Position numbers and translations under genes: made by a program. Source: Halopenitus sp041821145 (GTDB lineage Archaea > Halobacteriota > Halobacteria > Halobacteriales > Haloferacaceae). From it: a stretch of 64,000 bases of DNA. Positions 42,811 through 49,871 of the stretch are shown piece after piece; position 1 is the stretch's first letter; each line of letters starts with the position of its first letter. The DNA is taken from positions 111,588 to 175,587 of the forward strand of contig NZ_JBGUBC010000005.1 in NCBI RefSeq assembly GCF_041821145.1, written 5' to 3'. The notes under the pieces were generated by a model. It worked only from the letters and a program-made list of their open reading frames with translations. It had not been told where the DNA came from and did no database searches.

Positions 42811-42863
42811 TACTTATATTGGGAGGTCGGTCCCGCCGAGTGGGATCGCCCCCTGTTTATTTA
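42811..42863. promoter_or_regulatory. Divergent TATA boxes of cbaDBAC and the CcoI operon
   Basis: Minus strand: AATATAAGTA (42820-42811), 24-33 bases before the cbaD ATG at 42787. Plus strand: TTTATTTA (42856-42863), 25-32 bases before the ATG at 42888. About 35 bases separate the two, so a single regulator could act on both. No TTGTG palindrome was seen in this gap. Confidence 0.65.
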
Positions 42864-42887
42864 CGATCGCAAGACGGATGACTGTTT

Positions 42888-43070
42888 ATGGACCTACCCG
42901 TTCACCGAGTCGCTCTCGTGGGACTCCTCGCGATTCCCGCCGCGATCGTCTTCGCCCTCTCCCGGGGAGAGCCGGTGATCGCGATCGCAGTCGTCAACGT
43001 GCTCATCATCGTCGGGAGCCTCCTTCGAGCGATGTCCGGCGAGACCGGATCACACGCCGCGGCGGCGTAA
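42888..43070 (+). CDS. Small two-span membrane protein before the copper ATPase
   Basis: 60 residues: HRVALVGLLAIPAAIVFAL (span 1), EPVIAIAVVNVLIIVGSLL (span 2), short polar tail. Similar small proteins precede CcoI-like ATPases in haloarchaea. It starts 25-32 bases after its TATA box and ends 18 bases ahead of the ATPase, so it is the first gene of that operon. Function unknown. Confidence 0.7.
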   Translation: MDLPVHRVALVGLLAIPAAIVFALSRGEPVIAIAVVNVLIIVGSLLRAMSGETGSHAAAA

Positions 43071-43088
43071 GTCATCCCCCTCACTCGA

Positions 43089-45563
43089 ATGCCCTGTTCG
43101 CTCTGTGATCTTCCCACGCCCGAGGATCCCGTCACCGATCCGGACGTCGACGGCGAGTTCTGCTGTCGCGGCTGTCTCGAGGTCACCAGGTCGCTCGGCG
43201 GGCTCGAGGAACTGGAGGCGGCCGCGGAGGATGCCGATGCGGTCGTCGCTGCTGGCACCGATCCGGGCGGTGTGCCCGGTGCAGCTGGCCGAGAGAGCGC
43301 CACCGGGACGATCGATGACCTCGAGACCACTTACCTCCACGTCGACGGGATGCACTGTGCGACGTGTGAGCGATTCCTCGAGTTGACGGCGGCGAACGCG
43401 GAGGGAGTCGAAGTGGCCACCGCGAGTTACGCGACCGACACCGTCCGCGTCGATCACGATCCCGATCGGATCGATCCGGATGGCCTCAAACGAACCCTCT
43501 CGACGGCGGGCTACGAGGCCACCGATCGTGCCGATCGATCGCCACACGGCGACGATATCGATGTCGTCCGATTCCTCGTCGGTGGTGGTCTCTTCGGGAT
43601 GATGACGATGCTGTGGTACGTGCTGTTTCTGTATCCGACCTACTTCGGCTACGAGCCGCTCGTCGATCTCGGTGGCGTTACCGGGTTATATCTGTTCGCC
43701 CAGATCTGGGTGTTCTCGTCAGTCGTCCTGTTTTATACCGGCTTCCCGATCCTTCGGGGAGCCTACGTGAGCCTCAGGTCCGGCCGGCCGAACATGGATC
43801 TCCTCATCTCGCTCGCCGCGGTCAGCTCCTACGGATACAGCACCCTCGCGATGCTGCTCGGTCGAACCGACCTGTACTTCGACGTGACGATCGCCGTGAT
43901 CCTCGTCGTGACCGCGGGGGGGCAATACGAGACGCGGATCAAACGACGGGCGACCGGTCTGCTTTCGGAGTTGACGGCCGCGGTGGAGGATACCGCTCGG
44001 CTAGCCTCCGGCGAGGAGGTCGCCGTCGCCGATATCGAACCGGGAGCCAGACTTCGCGTGCTCCCCGGCGAGCGGATTCCGCTCGACGGAACCGTGATCG
44101 AGGGGACGGCTGCCGTCGACGAGGCCCTCGTCACCGGCGAGTCGATCCCCGACACGAAACGTCCCGGTGATGAGGTGCGCGGCGGGACGATCGTCGCCGA
44201 CGCGCCGATCGTGATGGCGGTTGGCGACGAGGCCTCGAGCACGCTCGATCGACTCGTCGAATTGCTGTGGGACGTCCAGAGCTCTCGGTCGGGCGTACAG
44301 CGACTCGTCGACCGGCTCGCGACCGTCTTCGTCCCGCTCGTCGTCGCCATCGCCGTCGTCGTTGGCCTCCTCAGGCTGGCAACCGGATCGTCACCGACTG
44401 CCGCGGCGCTCATCGCGCTTTCGGTCCTCATCGTCTCGTGTCCCTGTGCGTTCGGGCTTGCGACCCCGCTTGCCGTCGCTTCCGGCATTCGTCAGGCAGC
44501 CGAGCGAGGGATCGTCATCGTCTCCGATGCCCTCTTCGAGGAGGCGACGTCGATCGAGACGATCGTCGTCGACAAGACCGGGACGCTCACCGACGGCCAG
44601 ATGCGAGTGATCGACGTCGAAACGGCGGCTACCGTCCCCACGGACCGGCTACTCCGTCGGGCGACCGCGCTCGAACGTGCCTCTCCCCACCCGATCGCCA
44701 GGGCGATCGTCGAGAATGCGGACGATCTTCGATCCGACGGCGGTCGTGTCGACGCGACGTCGATTTCCCGGACTGATTCGGCCGATTCGGCTGATCCGGT
44801 CGATGCGGATGCGGAATCCGAACGGTTCACTGTCTCTGATCCCACGGTTCACGATCGTGGCGTCGTCGGATCCATCGACGGGGTGGAACATCGGGTCGGT
44901 CATCCATCGCTGTTCGACGACTGGACGATCCCCGATCGTCTCGATTCCGTCACCACAGCCGTCCGAACGCGGGGAAACGTTCCCGTCCTCGTCGGCTGGG
45001 ATGGTGTCGTTCGCGGGATCATCGCGGTCGGCGACGACGTTCGTGACGGCTGGGAATCGTTCGTCTCCGATCTCCACGACCGGGATATGGAGGTCGTCCT
45101 CCTTACGGGCGATAGCGTCGAATCCGCCGCGCGATTCGAGGACCATCCGCACGTCGATCGGGTCTTCGCCGGCGTTCCACCGGCTGCGAAAGCGGAGACC
45201 GTCTCCCGTCTCGCCGCAACCCGTTCCGTGGCAATGGTCGGCGACGGGAGCAACGATGCGCCGGCGCTCGCGGCGGCGACGGTCGGGATCGCGGTCGCTA
45301 GCGGGACCGACCTCGCGCTGGAGGCCGCCGACGCGATCGTGATGGACGACCGTCTCGCCGCGATTCCGGAACTGTTCGAGGTCACTACCGGCACCAACCG
45401 TCGGATCAAGACCAACCTCGCGTGGGCGCTCGTCTACAACGCGGTCGCGATCCCGCTTGCGGTCGCCGGGCTGTTGAACCCCCTTCTCGCCGCGATCGCG
45501 ATGGGATCGAGCAGCCTCCTCGTCGTCGCCAACTCCTCGCGGTCGATACTCGATGATCGCTGA
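43089..45563 (+). CDS. CcoI/FixI-type copper P1B-ATPase
   Basis: 824 residues. A short N-terminal metal site FCCRGC (about 25-32, following CSLCDLP) and an HMA domain with GMHCATC (about 88-94), eight spans, TGE in ALVTGESIPDTK, the CPC transport site (IVSCPCAFGLATP, near 449), DKTGTLTDG (near 495) and GDGSNDAPAL (near 718). The paired CCxGC and HMA layout is typical of CcoI, which loads copper across the membrane for cytochrome oxidase assembly, rather than of detoxifying CopA. Adjacent cbaDBAC, SCO and NosL agree. Confidence 0.94.
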   Translation: MPCSLCDLPTPEDPVTDPDVDGEFCCRGCLEVTRSLGGLEELEAAAEDADAVVAAGTDPGGVPGAAGRESATGTIDDLETTYLHVDGMHCATCERFLELTAANAEGVEVATASYATDTVRVDHDPDRIDPDGLKRTLSTAGYEATDRADRSPHGDDIDVVRFLVGGGLFGMMTMLWYVLFLYPTYFGYEPLVDLGGVTGLYLFAQIWVFSSVVLFYTGFPILRGAYVSLRSGRPNMDLLISLAAVSSYGYSTLAMLLGRTDLYFDVTIAVILVVTAGGQYETRIKRRATGLLSELTAAVEDTARLASGEEVAVADIEPGARLRVLPGERIPLDGTVIEGTAAVDEALVTGESIPDTKRPGDEVRGGTIVADAPIVMAVGDEASSTLDRLVELLWDVQSSRSGVQRLVDRLATVFVPLVVAIAVVVGLLRLATGSSPTAAALIALSVLIVSCPCAFGLATPLAVASGIRQAAERGIVIVSDALFEEATSIETIVVDKTGTLTDGQMRVIDVETAATVPTDRLLRRATALERASPHPIARAIVENADDLRSDGGRVDATSISRTDSADSADPVDADAESERFTVSDPTVHDRGVVGSIDGVEHRVGHPSLFDDWTIPDRLDSVTTAVRTRGNVPVLVGWDGVVRGIIAVGDDVRDGWESFVSDLHDRDMEVVLLTGDSVESAARFEDHPHVDRVFAGVPPAAKAETVSRLAATRSVAMVGDGSNDAPALAAATVGIAVASGTDLALEAADAIVMDDRLAAIPELFEVTTGTNRRIKTNLAWALVYNAVAIPLAVAGLLNPLLAAIAMGSSSLLVVANSSRSILDDR

Positions 45564-45659
45564 TCTGTAGCCGATCGATATCGATTCCCCGTCCGTGACG
45601 AGCGCGGATCGGTGTCGCCGACGAACACGTTTTTTATATCGGGGATCGAGATGAGGCGT

Positions 45660-46028
45660 ATGAAGGTACTTCTAGGGATTGGCGGCAGCGAGGATTCGTT
45701 CCGTGCCCTCGAACGGACGGTCGATCGGGCCAGGGCCGCGGGCGACGATATCGTGGTCGCGGTAGTGGAGAATCCCGACACCGATCGCTCCCACGAGGAG
45801 GTGACCGAACGCGTCCGGTCGGTCGTCGATGAGGCGGATATCGAGGTCGAGGTTCGCCATATCGAAGGCGACCCCGGAAGCCAGATCGTCGAGATCGCCG
45901 AACGTGAGGGATTCGACCAGATCGTCCTCGGTGGCGGACACACCAGTCCGATGGGCAAGATAACTCTCGGGAACATCGCCGAGTTCGTGCTGTTGAACGC
46001 TAAAACCACCGTCACCCTGGTTCGATGA
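45660..46028 (+). CDS. Universal stress protein family
   Basis: 122 residues, UspA fold: MKVLLGIGGSEDSFRALERT, the central D.IV.AVVE strand, and the end of the ATP loop LGGGHTSPMGKITLGNIAEF. TATA/T-run CGTTTTTTATATC at 45628-45640, about 25 bases upstream; the six T may also terminate the ATPase transcript. ATG 45651 (MRRMKVLL) is an alternative start. Overlaps the next gene (ATGATG). Confidence 0.9.
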   Translation: MKVLLGIGGSEDSFRALERTVDRARAAGDDIVVAVVENPDTDRSHEEVTERVRSVVDEADIEVEVRHIEGDPGSQIVEIAEREGFDQIVLGGGHTSPMGKITLGNIAEFVLLNAKTTVTLVR

Positions 46029-46600
46029 TGCCATCGCGTTTTCCCGATGAGGTCGCAGGCGAGTTCCAACCCCCACCGATCGATTTCGAGGACGGGGAGG
46101 ATCGCCACATCCAGATCCGTGTTTACGACGAATCCGGGGCGGAATACGAGGCGCTCGTCGAGATGTACGACGCCTTCGATCCCGCTGATAGAGCACAGGG
46201 AATCCCGCCGACCCGTCCCGAGGAGATCCGGCGGTGGCTCGATTCGATCCTTGACGAGGACTGTTACAACGTCATCGCCTGGCACAACGATGCCGTCGCC
46301 GGACACGCCACCCTGGTTCCGGCCGACGACGCCCACTACGAACTCGCTATCTTCGTCCACCAGGACTACCAGGAGGCCGGTATCGGAACTCGACTCATCC
46401 GCTCTCTGCTCGGGCACGGACAGGAATCCGGCGTCGAGACGGTCTGGTTGACCGTCGAACGGTGGAACCGTGCGGCCGTCGGACTCTACGAGAAGATCGG
46501 ATTTGAGACCTCCGACGCCGAAAGCTTCGAGATCGAGATGGTGCTTCGGTTGAACGAGACCGACGGATCGGGATCGGCGGCGTCGGATGAGAACGGCTGA
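46025..46600 (+). CDS. GNAT family N-acetyltransferase
   Basis: 191 residues. Acetyl-CoA binding core HYELAIFVHQDYQEAGIGTR followed by LIRSLLGHGQESGVETVWLT, and WNRAAVGLYEKIGFE at the end, give the GNAT pattern. An N-terminal extension of about 35 residues is Pro/Glu-rich and the C-terminus is Ser/Gly-rich. Coupled to the stress protein upstream by an overlapping start. Substrate unknown. Confidence 0.9.
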   Translation: MMPSRFPDEVAGEFQPPPIDFEDGEDRHIQIRVYDESGAEYEALVEMYDAFDPADRAQGIPPTRPEEIRRWLDSILDEDCYNVIAWHNDAVAGHATLVPADDAHYELAIFVHQDYQEAGIGTRLIRSLLGHGQESGVETVWLTVERWNRAAVGLYEKIGFETSDAESFEIEMVLRLNETDGSGSAASDENG

Positions 46601-46630
46601 GCCGGAACGCGGATCGTTTCGAACGTGGGC

Positions 46631-46720
46631 GATCGGATTTGAAACAGGCCGATCGGATTTGAAACAGGCCGATCGGATTTGAAACAGGCCGATCGGATTT
46701 GAAACAGGCCGATCCGATTT
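46631..46720. repeat. 20-bp tandem repeat, four full copies plus a degenerate one
   Basis: Unit GATCGGATTTGAAACAGGCC at 46631, 46651, 46671 and 46691, all identical, then GATCCGATTTCGAAAACG as a decayed copy from 46711. Fills the gap between the GNAT and the convergent stress protein gene. Perfect copy identity suggests recent expansion or slippage. Confidence 0.97.
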
Positions 46721-46736
46721 CGAAAACGGGGCGGAC

Positions 46737-47186
46737 TCAGACCGACAATACCGGCTGGCTCGCGTACAACAGGACGTACTCGGCCGCCTTCTCCAGCACC
46801 TCGCCGGGGTCGCCCGAGACCGGCTCGCGGGGGACCACGAGGAAGTCGGCATCCACCGCCTCCGCGGTGTCGAGGATCACGCTTCCGGGATGGGTCGTCT
46901 TCACTCTCGTCGAGAAGCCGTAGGCGATCGAGCTGGTGACGTCGACGCCTTCGGCGTTGGCTTGATCAAAGATCGTCTCGGTGAATGCCTCCGTGTCCTC
47001 GGCGATCACCGATTCGTCCACAGCGTCGGTCTCGATCGCGCGAGTGACGTCCTCCCCGAGGAGATACACGGCGTGGACCGTCGCGTCGTACTCCTTCGCG
47101 ACAGCGATCGCGTACTCGACCGCCTGCTGTGACTCGTCGCTGCCGTCCACGGGTGCCAACACCAGGTCGATGTCGAGGGTCGCCAT
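46737..47186 (-). CDS. Universal stress protein family
   Basis: 149 residues: LDIDLVLAPVDGSDESQQAV at the N-terminus, YAIAVAKEYDATVHAVYLLG and a C-terminal AADFLVVPREPVSGDP-type segment. The ATP loop G-2x-G-9x-G(S/T) is degenerate in the region after VVPRE, so it may not bind ATP. TATA CTTTTTAACC on the minus strand at 47209-47218; divergent from the next USP gene. Confidence 0.9.
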   Translation of the reverse strand: MATLDIDLVLAPVDGSDESQQAVEYAIAVAKEYDATVHAVYLLGEDVTRAIETDAVDESVIAEDTEAFTETIFDQANAEGVDVTSSIAYGFSTRVKTTHPGSVILDTAEAVDADFLVVPREPVSGDPGEVLEKAAEYVLLYASQPVLSV

Positions 47187-47208
47187 ACGTCATCGGTCGG
47201 CATCGGCG

Positions 47209-47247
47209 GTTAAAAAGCCCCCTGTCCGATGGAGCGTCCCTTTTAAG
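47209..47247. promoter_or_regulatory. Divergent TATA boxes of two universal stress protein genes
   Basis: Minus strand CTTTTTAACC (47218-47209), about 27 bases above ATG 47186; plus strand CTTTTAAG (47240-47247), 24-31 bases above ATG 47271. The pair is separated by about 22 bases. Confidence 0.6.
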
Positions 47248-47270
47248 CACCGCGCCGGCGAACGCCCGGT

Positions 47271-47699
47271 ATGTTCGATACGATCGTCATCGCCACCGAC
47301 GGCTCCGACAGCGTGCGTCGCGCCGTCGATGTCGCCCTGGATCTCGCCGAGCGGTTCGACTCCACGGTCCACGCGCTGTACGTGATTGACAGCGGCGAGG
47401 TCGAATCGTCTCCCAAGGAGGTCCGAGACGACCTTCGCGAGGCGCTCAACGAGCGCGGCCAGTCGGCGCTGACAGACGTCGAACGACGATCGGAACTCGC
47501 GGTGGAAACCGCCGTTCGTGAGGGACGTCCCGCCGGGGAAATCTCCACGTATGCTCGCGAGGTCGACGCCGATGTCGTCGCCACCGGGACGCGGGGTCGT
47601 CACGGGGAAAACCGATTCCTGATCGGGTCGGTTGCCGAACGCGTCGTGCGTACCTGTCCGGTTCCCGTTCTCACGGTTCGACAACTCTCCGAGGAGTGA
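47271..47699 (+). CDS. Universal stress protein family
   Basis: 142 residues: MFDTIVIATDGSDSVRRAVD, the strand ALYVIDSGEVE, and the ATP-binding loop GTRGRHGENRFLIGSVAERV (G-2x-G-9x-GS), all present, so probably ATP-binding. Leaderless from TATA 47240-47247. With the genes at 45660 and 46737 it makes a cluster of three USPs within 2 kb. Confidence 0.92.
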   Translation: MFDTIVIATDGSDSVRRAVDVALDLAERFDSTVHALYVIDSGEVESSPKEVRDDLREALNERGQSALTDVERRSELAVETAVREGRPAGEISTYAREVDADVVATGTRGRHGENRFLIGSVAERVVRTCPVPVLTVRQLSEE

Positions 47700-47765
47700 G
47701 GATCGAGGCTCCCCGCCGCATCCGACAACGGCGGAGTTTTCCACTTCGCGGCCGGAGGGAAGGAC

Positions 47766-49100
47766 ATGGACGACGAACTCATCGATGACGGGTCGATCCC
47801 GCTGTCCCGCCGCACCCGGCTCCCGGGCAAGGGGTTCTTTTATCCGGATTCGCTCGACGACGACCGTGCCGAACGACGCACGCGGGAGGCAGTCGAGGGC
47901 GCGGACGCCGTGGTCATCGCCGATTCCGACGCCGATGGACTCGCGTGTGTCGCGATGATCCGCGAACGCTACGATGCCGCTCTCGACGTGGCAAGCTTCG
48001 AAGCTGACATCGAGGATCGCCTTCCGGACGACCTCACCGACTCGGATGCGGGCGCCGATTCGACGAGCGATCGCGCGGACGACTCGGCGGACGAGTCCCC
48101 CGAGGACACCCCTGGTTCGGACGATGGGGATGGCGCTCACGAGGATACCTCCAATTCCGATGATACGGACGATCCCCACGGCCGCTCCTCGGTCGCGCTC
48201 GTGGCGGCCGGCCCCTACTCGCTCGATACGGCGTTCGAACGCGTCGCGGAGTACGCCGACTCCGGGATCGACCTGTACGTCTGTGATCTCTGTCCTGACG
48301 AATTCGAGTGGATTGAGGCGCCACTCGTCGATCTCCTTGAGATCTCCGAAACCGCCCGCTGGTTCGACCACCATCAGTGGGATGACGCCGCACTCGAGGC
48401 GGTCCGTGGAGCCGGCGTCGACCTCGTCGTCGGTGACTCCGAGGAGGAGTGTACGGCCGACGTCGCCCTTCGGTCGCTCGATCACGACTTCGCCGATCGG
48501 TGGCAGGAACTCGCCGCAGTCACCCGCGATCACGACCTGTGGCTCAAGGAGGACTCGCGCTCTGACGATCTGGCCGATTACGCCTACTGGACGTCGCCCG
48601 AGGAGTACGTCACCATGGTCGGGTCCTACGGTGCGGACCTTCCCGAACCCGTCGGGCATTTTCTCGAACACCGTCGGGTCGAAAAGCAAAACCGAATCGA
48701 GGCGGCCGTCGAGCGGGCGACGTTCCATGCCGTCGGCGGATGGTCGGTCGCAGTTACCTACGGTCGGTGTTCACAGAACGAGGTCGCCGAAACGCTCCGA
48801 GAGCAGGGAGCCGACGCCGCCGTGATCGTCAAACCGGCGGGATCGGCGTCGATCCGCGGCTCGGAGGACTTCGAGCGTGCACACGAGGTGGCCCGGAGGG
48901 TGAACGGCGGCGGGCATCCGAAGGCGGCCGGCTGTAAACCCGATATCTACGACGACATGCTCGATTACGCCTACCACTGGACGACGGAGGGACAAGCCGC
49001 ACGAAAGCTGATCGTCAATGCCTTCGAGGCCGTCGCCGAAGAAGCCGCGGCGCCGGACGACGCCGGTTCGGACGGTTCGGAGACGGAGGACGCCGCATAA
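47766..49100 (+). CDS. DHH-family phosphoesterase with acidic insert
   Basis: 444 residues. Motif I ADSDADGLACVAM (about 52-64), DHH motif WFDHHQWDD (about 198-206), DHHA1 end NGGGHPKAAGCKPD. Between motif I and DHH an Asp/Ser-rich stretch of about 55 residues (about 92-145) appears to be an insertion. Haloarchaeal members are RecJ/NrnA-like exonucleases or oligoribonucleases; the exact substrate is unknown. Stands alone between USP and the DUF5807-like gene. Confidence 0.9.
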   Translation: MDDELIDDGSIPLSRRTRLPGKGFFYPDSLDDDRAERRTREAVEGADAVVIADSDADGLACVAMIRERYDAALDVASFEADIEDRLPDDLTDSDAGADSTSDRADDSADESPEDTPGSDDGDGAHEDTSNSDDTDDPHGRSSVALVAAGPYSLDTAFERVAEYADSGIDLYVCDLCPDEFEWIEAPLVDLLEISETARWFDHHQWDDAALEAVRGAGVDLVVGDSEEECTADVALRSLDHDFADRWQELAAVTRDHDLWLKEDSRSDDLADYAYWTSPEEYVTMVGSYGADLPEPVGHFLEHRRVEKQNRIEAAVERATFHAVGGWSVAVTYGRCSQNEVAETLREQGADAAVIVKPAGSASIRGSEDFERAHEVARRVNGGGHPKAAGCKPDIYDDMLDYAYHWTTEGQAARKLIVNAFEAVAEEAAAPDDAGSDGSETEDAA

Positions 49101-49172
49101 ATCGACGACGATCGGTGGTCTCGCCCCTCCTGCTCTCCTCATTCCTTTCCGTTTTCGCTGTACTCTCACCGG

Positions 49173-49222
49173 TGGTTTTCACCCTCTCACTCGCCAGTGA
49201 GTTTCACCCTCTCACTCGCCGG
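49173..49222. repeat. 22-bp direct repeat over the DUF5807-like stop codon
   Basis: TTTCACCCTCTCACTCGCCA occurs at about 49175 and again, with GCCG for GCCA, at about 49202, where it covers the last codons and stop of the minus-strand gene. Only two copies. It looks like a local duplication and would create a second, downstream stop context rather than change the protein. Confidence 0.8.
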
Positions 49223-49643
49223 CGATCCATTTCCGGGAGAAGTTCTCCCCGCACGAACAATGCGCGTACGCGTGGATCACGTCACCTTCGGCATAGAGGC
49301 CGCCGACGTCCTCGTTTTGCCCCTCCGCGAACGCGAAGACGAACTCGACCTCGTGGGTCGTTTCGTCGTCCTCGCCCTCCGCCGGACAGGTCGCGCCGTC
49401 GAGCGTCTCGTCTATCTCTCCGGTCGTCTCCATCGCCTCTTTCGTGAATTCCATTACGTCCATTCCGGTACCTGCTTCGAATGCCGATCGGCCACGTTCG
49501 CCGTCAGCAACCACTACGACGCCGTTTTCGCGCTCGTCACCGACGTTTCGAAGCCGCGAGTCGGCATCCAGGGCGGTGTCGCTTACGAACAACACGACGT
49601 CATCGAGCCGCTCGCCGGCAAGGAACTCCTCCAGATCGCTCAT
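49212..49643 (-). CDS. Haloarchaeal DUF5807-like protein
   Basis: 143 residues. N-terminus MSDLEEFLAGERLDDVVLFV, then a beta-rich core and a C-terminal VIHAYAHCSCGENFSRKWIA with a Cys-x-Cys and one His, a possible metal site. Matches a family I recall as DUF5807, function unknown. A duplicated 22-base block overlaps its stop codon (see 49173-49222). Confidence 0.75.
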   Translation of the reverse strand: MSDLEEFLAGERLDDVVLFVSDTALDADSRLRNVGDERENGVVVVADGERGRSAFEAGTGMDVMEFTKEAMETTGEIDETLDGATCPAEGEDDETTHEVEFVFAFAEGQNEDVGGLYAEGDVIHAYAHCSCGENFSRKWIAGE

Positions 49644-49871
49644 ACCTGACGTGGACGGTCCCGACCTAAAAGGGGTGCGTCCTCGGAACGCTCCGCTCCA
49701 GCCTTCGCGTCCGAGCGTTCATACACGATTACGACCCAGTCGCCACATCGTTTAGGTATCGCCGCGGGACGGACTGCGATAGTGTGGCGCGACGTCCCGC
49801 GTCAGGTCCAGCGCCACCTGTTCGCCATCACCCGTCTCGTCCGATCGCCTCACAGCCGATCGGTTCGATCC

